Assembly (NCBI GenBank): GCA_016704145.1
Contig: JADJAS010000001.1
Span: 186,001-250,000, forward strand
From: Rhodocyclaceae bacterium
GTDB taxonomy: Bacteria; Pseudomonadota; Gammaproteobacteria; Burkholderiales; Rhodocyclaceae
Direction of reading: 5' to 3'
Length of the DNA stretch: 64,000 nt
Part shown: positions 8,103-16,271 of the stretch, one piece after another
Layout of the letters: the number at the start of each line of letters is the position of its first letter
Position numbering within the stretch: the first letter of the stretch is position 1
Program-made: the position numbers and the translations under genes
Notes under the pieces: generated by a model
Database searches by the model: none
What the model was told of the DNA's origin: nothing
Seen by the model: only the letters and a program-made list of their open reading frames with translations

Positions 8103-8942
8103 TCAATAACGCAAGGCGGCGGTCATTTGTTCGAGTTCGTCGCTGGATTGATCGAGTATCTCGGCCAACTGGCTCTCGACGGCCGGCGGCAGCGGCAGGG
8201 GCGATGCCGCTGCCTCGGGTTGAAGCGGCGACTGGATCGGCGTCAGGCCGTTGGCCAGCCGCAGCACGTCACCGAGGGTGACCGGGGGGAAAACTGGCGG
8301 TTCGTCCCGCCAAAGGGATGCAACGGCGTCGAGCACCTCTTCGGGCACGGCCAGCGCGTTCAGCACCGCCCGACCGACCGTTGCATCGGCGGCGATCGCC
8401 TGCAAGGCTCCTTCCTCCAGAAACAGTTCCGGGTGCGAGTCGTTGCGCGACAGCAGATAGAAGCCATTGACCTCATGCACCATGCCGGCGAACAGGGCAA
8501 TCTCGGCGGCACCGCGGACGAATCGGCCAGCAAGAATATGCGACAGCGCGGCAACATGCGCCGTATGCTCCCACAGCCGCGCCGCCAGATCACGGAACTT
8601 CGGCGAGCGCATGCCGCCCGCCATCTGCCGCATCACCACGGCGGTCGCCAGGGCGCGTAGCAGCCGGATGCCGACACGGGTGACCGCCGTCCGGACGTCG
8701 GCAACGCGCGCGCCGGTACGGTTGAAGGCGATGGAATTGGCCACCGCCACCACGCGCGCGGACAGCAGCGGTTCGGCCTGGATGATCTGGGCGGCCTTGG
8801 CCAGGTGCAGATCGGGATCGTCGAGCGCCAGGCGGACCCGCAGGGCCACGTCGGCATGGGTGGGGAAACTGACCTCGCCGCGGCCGATCTCGGCCAGAAC
8901 GGCGTCGAGCAGATTCCGTCGCGCGTCGCGCACTCCGGTCAC
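8103..8942 (-). CDS. HDOD domain protein
   Basis: A 279-residue protein made largely of one HDOD domain (FPTHADVALRVRLALDDPDLHLAKAAQIIQ through AALSHILAGRFVRGAAEIALFAGMVHEVN). HDOD proteins are HD-related, lack the metal-dependent phosphohydrolase residues and act in signalling, often beside c-di-GMP components. The start codon is GTG and overlaps the stop of the preceding acyl-CoA dehydrogenase gene (GTGA), so it is translationally coupled. The next gene downstream is headed by a c-di-GMP riboswitch, which supports a role in the same signalling theme. Confidence 0.85.
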   Translation of the reverse strand: MTGVRDARRNLLDAVLAEIGRGEVSFPTHADVALRVRLALDDPDLHLAKAAQIIQAEPLLSARVVAVANSIAFNRTGARVADVRTAVTRVGIRLLRALATAVVMRQMAGGMRSPKFRDLAARLWEHTAHVAALSHILAGRFVRGAAEIALFAGMVHEVNGFYLLSRNDSHPELFLEEGALQAIAADATVGRAVLNALAVPEEVLDAVASLWRDEPPVFPPVTLGDVLRLANGLTPIQSPLQPEAAASPLPLPPAVESQLAEILDQSSDELEQMTAALRY

Positions 8943-10723
8943 AGGCTGTCCTCCGGAATGGCCAGCACACTGGCGCCGCCCCCCGCCACCACTTTCGCCA
9001 AGCCGGGTGCCGCGGGCAAAACATTAGCGGCGAAGAACTCGGCGCTGGCGATCTTGGTCGGATAGAACGGATCGGTGCTGCCCGAGGCCATCTGGCGACG
9101 CGCGGCCAGCGCCGAGCGCGCCATCATCCAGCCGGCCGAAACGATGCCCATCAGCCGGAGGAAGGGCACGGCGCCTGCCGCGACGGTTCGCACATCCGTC
9201 CCAAAGCAGGTAACGACGTAGCTCGCCGCGTCTTTCAGCGCGTCGACGCCTTCGCCCAGCGCCCCGGCGATGCGCGACAACTGACTGTCGGCGGCCGCGG
9301 CGGCCTGCGTCTGGCGCATCATGCCGATCACGACCTTGAGCGTCGCACCGTTGTCACGTGTCAGCTTGCGGCCGATCAGATCATTGGCCTGGATGCCGGT
9401 GGTGCCCTCGTAGATGGTCGTGATGCGGGCGTCGCGCATGTGCTGGGCGGCGCCGGTTGCCTCGATGAAACCCATGCCGCCATGCACCTGGACACCCAGA
9501 TAGGTAATCTCGTTGGCAGTTTCGGTCAGCCAGCCCTTCACCACCGGAATCATCAGGTCGACGAAAGCCTGATTGCGCTGGCGCTGCTCGGCATCCGGAT
9601 GGCGGCCGGCCGCGTCATGCGCCGCCGCCACCGCATAGGCCAGCGCGCGCATCGCCTCGGTCTGCGATCGCATGGTCATGAGCATGCGGCGGACGTCGGG
9701 GTGCTGCACGATCGCCACCGGCGCCGGCGAACCCTCGATGGCGCGCCCCTGGACGCGCTCGCGGGCATAGGCCAGCGCCTTCTGGTAGGCGCGCTCGGCC
9801 AGCGCCAACCCTTCGACGCCGACGGCGTAGCGAGCGGCGTTCATCATGACGAACATGTACTTGAGGCCTTCGTTGGCGCGCCCGACGAGCGTGCCGAGCG
9901 CGCCGCCGTGGTCGCCAAACGCCATCACGCAGGTCGGACTGGCGTGAATGCCCAGCTTGTGCTCGATGGAAACGCAATAGGCATCATTGCGCTCGCCGAG
10001 ACTGCCATCGGCCTTGACCAGGAACTTGGGCACGACGAACAGCGAAATGCCCTTGACCCCCTCGGGCGCGTCCGGCAGCCGCGCCAGCACGAGATGGACG
10101 ATGTTCTCGGCCATGTCGTGCTCACCGTAGGTGATGAAGATCTTCTGGCCAAAAATCCTGTAGGTGCCGTCGGCCTGGGGCTCGGCGCGCGTGCGGATGG
10201 CGGCGAGATCCGAACCGGCCTGCGGCTCGGTGAGATTCATGGTGCCGGTCCACCTGCCCGAAATCATGTTGGGCAGATACGTCCGCTTCTGCGCGTCGGA
10301 ACCCGACAGCTCAAGCGCCTCGATAGCGCCATTGGTCAGCAGCGGGCACAGCGAAAACGCCATGTTCGCCGACTTCCACATCTCGCGCACCGCCGCCGAG
10401 AGCAGGCGCGGCAGCCCCTGGCCGCCGAATGCCGGATGGCAATCGAAGCCGTTCCAGCCAGCCTCGGCATACCGGCGGTAAGCCTCCTTGAAGCCGGGCG
10501 GCATGGTCACCTGTCGGTCATGCCAGCGCGCGCCCACCTGGTCGCCGGTGGCGTTGAGCGGCGCCAGCACTTCCGCGGCGAACTTGCTGGCCTCGTCGAG
10601 AATCGATTCGACCAGATCGGGCGTCACTTCCTCGCAGCCGGGCAGCGCGCGCACCTGGTCGAGACCGGCCAACTCGTTCATGACGAACAGCATGTCTTTC
10701 ACCGGCGCGGAGTAATTGCTCAT
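8939..10723 (-). CDS. Acyl-CoA dehydrogenase (DmdC/FadE-like, with C-terminal extension)
   Basis: A 594-residue flavoprotein of the long acyl-CoA dehydrogenase class. Visible are the N-terminal domain, the FAD/substrate motif MNLTEPQAGSDLAAIRTRAEP, the C-terminal helical domain with QVHGGMGFIEATGAAQHMRDARITTIYEGTTGIQANDLIGRK, and an extra ~120-residue C-terminal domain typical of the DmdC-like group. It oxidises an acyl-CoA to the enoyl-CoA; the chain length is unknown. The ATG was chosen because GGGAAGG lies just upstream and MSNYSAPVKDMLFV is the family's usual start. It follows etfB-etfA, its likely electron acceptor, with a small membrane protein gene between. Confidence 0.9.
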   Translation of the reverse strand: MSNYSAPVKDMLFVMNELAGLDQVRALPGCEEVTPDLVESILDEASKFAAEVLAPLNATGDQVGARWHDRQVTMPPGFKEAYRRYAEAGWNGFDCHPAFGGQGLPRLLSAAVREMWKSANMAFSLCPLLTNGAIEALELSGSDAQKRTYLPNMISGRWTGTMNLTEPQAGSDLAAIRTRAEPQADGTYRIFGQKIFITYGEHDMAENIVHLVLARLPDAPEGVKGISLFVVPKFLVKADGSLGERNDAYCVSIEHKLGIHASPTCVMAFGDHGGALGTLVGRANEGLKYMFVMMNAARYAVGVEGLALAERAYQKALAYARERVQGRAIEGSPAPVAIVQHPDVRRMLMTMRSQTEAMRALAYAVAAAHDAAGRHPDAEQRQRNQAFVDLMIPVVKGWLTETANEITYLGVQVHGGMGFIEATGAAQHMRDARITTIYEGTTGIQANDLIGRKLTRDNGATLKVVIGMMRQTQAAAAADSQLSRIAGALGEGVDALKDAASYVVTCFGTDVRTVAAGAVPFLRLMGIVSAGWMMARSALAARRQMASGSTDPFYPTKIASAEFFAANVLPAAPGLAKVVAGGGASVLAIPEDSL

Positions 10724-10734
10724 TTGTGCCTTCC

Positions 10735-11400
10735 CTATCGTTTGAAAAAGTAGCGCCGGTCGTCGAACGAGCCGACCCAATCGGGATAGTAGACCACCAT
10801 CAAGGTGATGGCGGCGCCGTTAAGCCACGCCTCGGCAAAACCCAGCAGCGTGTAGTAGGGCAGATAGTCGTTGACCAGCATCTCGGCCGTATACACGCCC
10901 GCCAGCCACAGCACCAGTGATGCGAGCAAGCCGGTGGCGACGACCGCGATGGCGGCGCCGAAAAACGCGGCGCAGAAAATGTAACAGAAGAAGTTGGCCG
11001 GCAGATACCGCTCGACTACCCGCAACAACGCATGCGCGGCCACGGACGGAAAAACCGCCGTCACCAGGACATTGAGCGCGTAGGGTTCCCAGCCGGCGGC
11101 CCCGTTGAGCGTCACGGCCGCCATCACCACCGACAGGCCAAGGATCGCCAGTTGCCGTCCGAACATCAGCGTCAAGGCGGTGGCGCCCAGCAAATGGAGG
11201 TTGAGCCCCGGCCTGACGCCAGCCTTCATGCTCCAGACGAGCATCAGCACGACGACCGAGCCAAGCCAGACGTTGAGTTGTCGGGAATCGGCCAGGCGAC
11301 GCCACGGTGCGGTACGCAAGCACCACAGCCAAACAATGGCCAGGGGCAGGAATGCCCAGAGAGACCAGCCGTGGCCGAACAGTCCCTCGGGGAAGTTCAC
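10735..11400 (-). CDS. CbiM-like energy-coupling-factor permease family membrane protein
   Basis: A 221-residue very hydrophobic protein with six or seven membrane segments (LPLAIVWLWCL, VWLGSVVVLMLVWS, LHLLGATALTLMFG, GLSVVMAAVTLN, and others). The order and NLHLLGATALTLMFGRQLAILGL motif match the CbiM/PF01891 family. Genuine CbiM starts with a metal-binding Met-His; here the start is MNFPEGLFGHGW, so metal uptake is uncertain and no ABC partner genes are adjacent. The predicted start codon is GTG. It sits 15 bases after etfA and 11 bases before the acyl-CoA dehydrogenase in one apparent operon, an odd place for a metal transporter. Confidence 0.7.
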   Translation of the reverse strand: MNFPEGLFGHGWSLWAFLPLAIVWLWCLRTAPWRRLADSRQLNVWLGSVVVLMLVWSMKAGVRPGLNLHLLGATALTLMFGRQLAILGLSVVMAAVTLNGAAGWEPYALNVLVTAVFPSVAAHALLRVVERYLPANFFCYIFCAAFFGAAIAVVATGLLASLVLWLAGVYTAEMLVNDYLPYYTLLGFAEAWLNGAAITLMVVYYPDWVGSFDDRRYFFKR

Positions 11401-11415
11401 ACCCGTCGGTTCCGC

Positions 11416-12345
11416 CTAAAGTGCCGTCACCAGTTCCGGCACGGCCTGGAAGAGGTCGGCGACCAGGCCGTAATCGGCGACCTGGAAGATCGGCGCGTCT
11501 GGATCCTTGTTGATGGCGACGATGACCTTGCTGTCCTTCATGCCGGCCAGGTGCTGGATGGCGCCGGAAATGCCCACCGCGATGTAGAGCTGCGGCGCCA
11601 CGATCTTGCCGGTCTGGCCGACCTGGTAATCGTTGGAGACGAAGCCAGCATCCACCGCCGCGCGTGAGGCGCCCAGCGCCGCGCCCAGCTTGTCGGCCAG
11701 CGGTTCGAGCACCTTGTGATAGTTCTCGCCGGAACCCATGCCGCGCCCACCGGACACAACGATCTTGGCGGCAGCCAGTTCGGGGCGGGCCGATTTGGTC
11801 AATTCCCGTCCCAGCAGCTTGGCGACACCGGCGTCAGGCGCGGCGGCGATGGCTTCGATCTTGGCGCCGCCGCCCTGCCCGGCGGCATCGAAGGCGGTGG
11901 TGCGCACGGTGACGACCTTGACGGCATCGCCGCTCCTGACCGTGGCCAGCGCATTGCCGGCGTAGATCGGCCGGACGAAGGTATCGGCGTCCTCGATGGC
12001 GACGATGTCGGAAATCTGGGCAACATCCAGCAGCGCGGCGACGCGCGGCATGGTGTTCTTTCCCTGGCTGGTCGAAGCGGCAAGGATGTGCGTGTAACCA
12101 GCCTTCTGGGCGACGATCAGGGCGGCGAGATTCTCCGCGGTCTGATCGGCATAGTGGGCGGCATCGGCCACCTTGACGACGGCGACACCTGCCAGCTGGG
12201 CGGCAGCCTGCGCGGCACCGGTACAGCCGCTACCGGCCACCAGGACGTGAATGTCGCCACCCAGCCGGGCGGCGGCGGTGACGGTGTTGCGGGTGGCGGC
12301 CTTGAGCGCCGCGTTGTCGTGTTCGGCAATGACGAGGACAGCCAT
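11416..12345 (-). CDS. etfA: Electron transfer flavoprotein, alpha subunit
   Basis: A 309-residue ETF alpha subunit. The FAD-binding C-terminal half is well conserved: SGGRGMGSGENYH, VDAGFVSNDYQVGQTGKIVAP, YIAVGISGAIQHLAGM and VAINKDPDAPIFQVADYGLV. With EtfB it carries electrons from acyl-CoA dehydrogenases (including, plausibly, the neighbour and glutaryl-CoA dehydrogenase) to ETF:quinone oxidoreductase. It starts one base after the etfB stop, so the two are certainly co-transcribed. Confidence 0.96.
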   Translation of the reverse strand: MAVLVIAEHDNAALKAATRNTVTAAARLGGDIHVLVAGSGCTGAAQAAAQLAGVAVVKVADAAHYADQTAENLAALIVAQKAGYTHILAASTSQGKNTMPRVAALLDVAQISDIVAIEDADTFVRPIYAGNALATVRSGDAVKVVTVRTTAFDAAGQGGGAKIEAIAAAPDAGVAKLLGRELTKSARPELAAAKIVVSGGRGMGSGENYHKVLEPLADKLGAALGASRAAVDAGFVSNDYQVGQTGKIVAPQLYIAVGISGAIQHLAGMKDSKVIVAINKDPDAPIFQVADYGLVADLFQAVPELVTAL

Positions 12346-12346
12346 C

Positions 12347-13096
12347 TCAGATCACCTTCGCTTCGTTCTTGAGTTTATCGAGGAGTTGTGCAACGTCGGC
12401 CACCTTGATGCCGGCCTGGCGCTTCGCCGGTTCGACGACCTTGAGCGTCGTCAGGCGCGGCGCCACATCGACGCCCAGATCGGCGGGCTTGAAGGTGTCG
12501 AGCGGCTTCTTCTTCGCTTTCATGATGTTCGGCAGGGTGGCGTAACGCGGTTCGTTGAGGCGCAGGTCGGTGGTCACCACCGCCGGCATCGTCAATTCCA
12601 GCGTTTCCAGGCCGCCATCGACTTCCCGGGTGACGGCGGCCTTGCCGCCGGCGATGACGACCTTGGAAGCGAAGGTGGCCTGCGACCAGCCGAGCAGCGC
12701 GGCCAGCATCTGGCCAGTCTGGTTGGAATCGTCGTCGATGGCCTGCTTGCCAAGGATGACGAGCTGCGGGCCCTCCTTGTCCACCAGCGCCTTGAGCAGC
12801 TTGGCCACCGCCAGCGGTTGCACGTCGGCATCGGTCTCGACCAGGATGGCGCGGTCGGCGCCGATCGCCAGCGCCGTGCGCAGCGTCTCCTGGCTGGCCG
12901 CCGTGCCACAACTGATGGCGACCACCTCGGTGGCGACGCCGGCTTCCTTGAGCCGAACCGCCTCCTCGATAGCGATTTCGTCGAACGGGTTCATCGACAT
13001 CTTGACGTTGGCGAGATCGACCCCCGTGCCGTCCGACTTGACCCGGACCTTGACGTTGTAATCAACCACGCGCTTGACGGGAACGAAAACTTTCAA
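12347..13096 (-). CDS. etfB: Electron transfer flavoprotein, beta subunit (TTG start)
   Basis: A 249-residue ETF beta subunit. Key stretches are KVFVPVKRVVDYNVKVRV at the N-terminus, NPFDEIAIEEAVRLKE, LGKQAIDDDSNQTGQMLAALLGW and TTDLRLNEPRYATLPNIMKAKKKPL. The start is a TTG six bases after a strong AGGAGGT; it gives exactly the family's M-K-V start, whereas the longer ATG-initiated frame adds 52 residues unlike any EtfB. TTG may keep expression modest. First of the etfBA pair. Confidence 0.94.
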   Translation of the reverse strand: MKVFVPVKRVVDYNVKVRVKSDGTGVDLANVKMSMNPFDEIAIEEAVRLKEAGVATEVVAISCGTAASQETLRTALAIGADRAILVETDADVQPLAVAKLLKALVDKEGPQLVILGKQAIDDDSNQTGQMLAALLGWSQATFASKVVIAGGKAAVTREVDGGLETLELTMPAVVTTDLRLNEPRYATLPNIMKAKKKPLDTFKPADLGVDVAPRLTTLKVVEPAKRQAGIKVADVAQLLDKLKNEAKVI

Positions 13097-13182
13097 GCGA
13101 CACCTCCATCTCTCGATAATGAATTGGCCGCAGCCAAAGCCGGGTAGTTTATCGCGTCCGCCCGCTCGCCGAAACCCCTGGC

Positions 13183-13962
13183 CTATTCCTCGCGCTTGAC
13201 TGGCCGTCGGCCCGCCATGAAGGTATCGATGCCGGTCACGGCATCGTCGCACATCATGTTGCGCGCCATCGTCTCGGCCGCCAGCTGATAAGCCGCGTCG
13301 GTGCCCATCTCAAGCTGCCGGTAGAAGAGTTGCTTGCCCATGGTCACGGCCGCCGCCGACTTGCCGGTGATCGCCAAGGTCAGCCGTCGCAGCTCGACGT
13401 CCAACTCGGCCAGCGGCACTACCCGATTGACCAGGCCACGGCGACCGGCTTCGGCGGCATCGATGAACTCGCCGGTCAGCAGCATTTCCAGCGCCTGCTT
13501 GCGGCCCATGTTGCGCGACAGCGCAACAGCGGGCGTCGAGCAGAACAGGCCAACGTTGATGCCCGACACCGCGAAACGCGCCACGTCCGCCGCCACGGCC
13601 AGGTCGCAGCTCGCCACCAATTGGCAGCCGGCGGCGGTGGCAATGCCATGCACCCGCGCAATTACCGGCTGCGGCATCCGCGTCATGGTGGTCATCAGCC
13701 TGCCACAGCGCCGGAACAGGTCGCGCATGTACTCATGCGAATGGTTGGCGCGCATCTCCTTGAGGTCGTGGCCGGCACAGAACGCCTTGCCGGCGCCGGC
13801 AATCACCACCACGCGGACCGCGGCGTCGGCGGCGAGTTCGTCGAGCGCGGCCTGCATCGCCTCGAGCAGCGCCTCCGAAAGCGCGTTGAATTGCTCGGGG
13901 CGGTTCAGCGTGAGGGTCGCCACCTCGCCGGCGCGCTCGATCAGTAGAACGGATTCGGACAT
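13183..13962 (-). CDS. Enoyl-CoA hydratase/isomerase (ECHDC3-like)
   Basis: A 259-residue crotonase-fold protein. The oxyanion-hole motifs are AFCAGHDLKEMRA (about 60-72) and GIATAAGCQLVASCDLAVAAD (106-126). NVGLFCSTPAVALSRNMGRKQALEMLLTG is typical of the ECHDC3-like subgroup. It probably hydrates a trans-2-enoyl-CoA, but this subgroup often departs from the two-glutamate active site, so activity is unsure. The ATG is preceded by AGGAGG. It lies upstream of etfBA on the same strand and may belong to the same fatty-acid set. Confidence 0.85.
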   Translation of the reverse strand: MSESVLLIERAGEVATLTLNRPEQFNALSEALLEAMQAALDELAADAAVRVVVIAGAGKAFCAGHDLKEMRANHSHEYMRDLFRRCGRLMTTMTRMPQPVIARVHGIATAAGCQLVASCDLAVAADVARFAVSGINVGLFCSTPAVALSRNMGRKQALEMLLTGEFIDAAEAGRRGLVNRVVPLAELDVELRRLTLAITGKSAAAVTMGKQLFYRQLEMGTDAAYQLAAETMARNMMCDDAVTGIDTFMAGRRPVKREE

Positions 13963-13970
13963 GTTGCCTC

Positions 13971-14525
13971 CTATCGACAACGTTGGCCACGCGCCAGCCA
14001 TGGCGCCAGATCCTCGTTCAAGGCCGACACGGCCTCGGCCGCGGCCGCCACACCGCCGCGAGCGTCCGCGGTCGGCGCCGGTCGGGCGACAACGAAGTCG
14101 CGGCGATCGACGACGTCGGCACCGACCAACAGCGCCGCCCGGCCGGCCAGCACCAGCGCGCTGCGTTCCGGGGCGTCGAACACCTGGACGAATTCGTCGA
14201 TGTCGATATGCAGCCGACACCGGCCGCTGCCGCCGACAAGACGCCGCTCCAGCGCCTGGCCAATCAGTTCGGCCGGCGGCGCCGCCCAGCGGCTTTCGGC
14301 GAATTCGCGCCGGCGCGCCGGGTCGCAGTAGGCCAGCCGGTACTGCATGGCGGCCCCGGCCAGCCAGGACGGCGCATCGACGATAACGGCGGTCACGCTC
14401 GCCATCGGCGGCCCGGCGCGTACCGGGCCGAGATCGAAGCGGGCGGCATCGGGCCGCCGCGCCGCGGGATTGGCGCACGCTGCCGCCAGCGCGGCGGTCA
14501 CGAGCGCGATCGACAGCTTCCGCAT
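13971..14525 (-). CDS. ABC-transport auxiliary lipoprotein (Mla/Pqi type)
   Basis: A 184-residue lipoprotein: a short signal peptide ends in the lipobox-like ALAAAC, so the mature protein begins at Cys17. The rest matches the ABC_trans_aux group (PqiC-like) that accompanies MCE lipid transporters at the outer membrane. The start was placed at the second ATG because GGAG lies six bases upstream; a first ATG five codons earlier overlaps the MCE gene stop (ATGA). It is last in the permease-ATPase-MCE-lipoprotein cassette. Confidence 0.75.
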   Translation of the reverse strand: MRKLSIALVTAALAAACANPAARRPDAARFDLGPVRAGPPMASVTAVIVDAPSWLAGAAMQYRLAYCDPARRREFAESRWAAPPAELIGQALERRLVGGSGRCRLHIDIDEFVQVFDAPERSALVLAGRAALLVGADVVDRRDFVVARPAPTADARGGVAAAAEAVSALNEDLAPWLARGQRCR

Positions 14526-14536
14526 GCGGTGCTCCT

Positions 14537-15481
14537 TCATGGCCCGGGCACGACGAAGCCCGCCTCGCCGGGGCCGGGCGCCGGCGCCTGGCGGCCGAAC
14601 ACCAGGGATTCCGGGTGGCTGTCCAGGGTCTCGATCAGGCGCGACAGGCGCCGCGAATTACCGGTCAGTTCGTCGATCAACTCCCCGACACGGGGCAGCG
14701 TCCGGGCCTTCAGCTCCGAGCCGGTCTCGGCGGCAAGCCGGTCGAGACTGCCGGCCAGCCCGGCCATGACCCTTACCGTTTCGCGCAGTTCGGCGATCAG
14801 CGGCGCCGTTTCGCGGGTGGTGCGCTCAACATGCGCCAGCGCCGCCGACAGCTTGTGCACGTTCTCCGTCGACAGCAACTGGCGAAGCGCGGCCAGCGTT
14901 GCCGGCAGCTCCTTCATGCCGTGATTGACGCCCGCGGTCAGCGTCTCGAGATTGTCGAGCGTGCGAGCGACATTGCCGAGATTGTCCTCGCTCAGCAGCT
15001 GCCCCAGCCGCAGCATGAGCAGATTGGCCTGCGTCGCGATGTCGCCCGCCTGCGTGCCCAGCGTATCGAGCAAGGTCGGCCTCAAAGTCAGCCGTGGCAG
15101 GTCGCCGCCGCTTGGCGCCAGCGGCTGCGGATTGCCGCCGTCGTCCTCGATCTGCACATAGGCAATCCCGGTCAGGCCCTGGGTGTTGAGCTTGGCTGTC
15201 GAGCCGACGGTCAGCGGATAACGGGCGTCGAGGCTGATGCGCACCAGGATCACGCGCGTATCGCGTTCGTCGAGGTCGATGCGCTCGACGCGACCCGCCC
15301 GGATACCGCGATAGCGCACCTGGGCATGGGTATTCAGGCCGGTGACGTTCTGCCGCGCTTCCAGCAGATAGTAGCGGACATCCTGGGTCTTCTGGCCGAG
15401 CCACCAGACGGCCGCCAGCGTCGCCAGTCCGAGCAGGACGACGAACAGACCGGCGAGGAGCGCGTGCGCGCGATTTTCCAT
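14537..15481 (-). CDS. MlaD/MCE domain lipid-transport protein
   Basis: A 314-residue protein with one N-terminal membrane anchor (about 8-28, LLAGLFVVLLGLATLAAVWWL) followed by a single MCE domain (about 40-120: VTGLNTHAQVRYRGIRAGRVERIDLD ... GLTGIAYVQIEDD) and a long helical C-terminus. MCE proteins form periplasmic hexamers that move phospholipids or other hydrophobic compounds between membranes. The partner ATPase, permease and lipoprotein are encoded on either side. A dispersed-repeat copy (15084-15110) falls in the loop after the MCE domain. Confidence 0.9.
   Translation of the reverse strand: MENRAHALLAGLFVVLLGLATLAAVWWLGQKTQDVRYYLLEARQNVTGLNTHAQVRYRGIRAGRVERIDLDERDTRVILVRISLDARYPLTVGSTAKLNTQGLTGIAYVQIEDDGGNPQPLAPSGGDLPRLTLRPTLLDTLGTQAGDIATQANLLMLRLGQLLSEDNLGNVARTLDNLETLTAGVNHGMKELPATLAALRQLLSTENVHKLSAALAHVERTTRETAPLIAELRETVRVMAGLAGSLDRLAAETGSELKARTLPRVGELIDELTGNSRRLSRLIETLDSHPESLVFGRQAPAPGPGEAGFVVPGP
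15084..15110 (+). repeat. Dispersed short repeat, copy 3 (inside MCE gene, antisense)
   Basis: Begins AAAGTCAGCCGTGG then CAGGTCGCCGCCG on the plus strand, while the gene is on the minus strand and reads the segment as GGDLPRLTL. The 14-base core is identical to copy 1. Confidence 0.45.
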
Positions 15482-15491
15482 GGCCGTAACT

Positions 15492-16271
15492 TTACCGGAG
15501 CCCGGCCTCGACGAGAATCCGCCGGCTGCGGTCGGAGCCGAAGAAACTCCGGATGAAAGGATGATCGATGCCGATCACTTCGGCGATCGGGCCATAACCG
15601 ACGATGCGGCGCTCGGCGAGCACCGCCACTCGCGTCGACAACGCCACCAGCGTGTCGATGTCGTGCGTGACCAGCAGCACGGTCAGGCCGAGTTCCCGTT
15701 CAAGGGCGCGGATCAAGCCGACGAACCCGTCGGCGAGGTCCGGGTCGAGACCGGCGGTAGGCTCGTCGAGCAGCAGCAGCTCCGGGTCGAGCGCCAGCGC
15801 GCGCGCCAGGGCGACACGCTTGACCATGCCGCCGGACAGTTCCGACGGCATCAGACAGGCATGTCGCGGCAACAACTCGACCATGTCCAACTTCAACATC
15901 ACCAGGTCGCGTATGGTCGCCTCGTCCAGACACCGCAACTCTCGCAACTGGAAGGCGATGTTGTCGAACACGGTCAAGGCCGAAAACAGCGCGCCATGCT
16001 GGAACAGCACGCCGAAGCGCCGTCGCAGCGCGCGCTCGCGGCGCTGGCCGCCGCCGGACAATCGCTCGCCGAACACGCGCACCTCACCCGCGGCCGGTGT
16101 CAGCAGGCCGAGAATCGCTCGTAGCAGCGTGGTCTTGCCGCTGCCGGAGCCACCGACCAGCGCCACCAGTTCGCCGGCGGCGATGAGCAGGTCGAGATCG
16201 CGATGCACCCACAAGCGGCCAAATCGGTTCGCCACGCCGCGCAACTCGATGACCGGCGCGGCGCCCATCAT
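15492..16271 (-). CDS. MlaF-like ABC transporter ATPase
   Basis: A 259-residue ABC ATPase. Walker A is GGSGSGKTT (about 40-48), the signature ELSGGMVKRVALARA (144-158) carries the Mla-type GGM variant, and Walker B is LLLLDEPTAGLDP. This signature is characteristic of ATPases that power MCE lipid transporters. It overlaps the permease gene by four bases (ATGA) and is followed after ten bases by the MCE gene. Confidence 0.93.
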   Translation of the reverse strand: MMGAAPVIELRGVANRFGRLWVHRDLDLLIAAGELVALVGGSGSGKTTLLRAILGLLTPAAGEVRVFGERLSGGGQRRERALRRRFGVLFQHGALFSALTVFDNIAFQLRELRCLDEATIRDLVMLKLDMVELLPRHACLMPSELSGGMVKRVALARALALDPELLLLDEPTAGLDPDLADGFVGLIRALERELGLTVLLVTHDIDTLVALSTRVAVLAERRIVGYGPIAEVIGIDHPFIRSFFGSDRSRRILVEAGLR

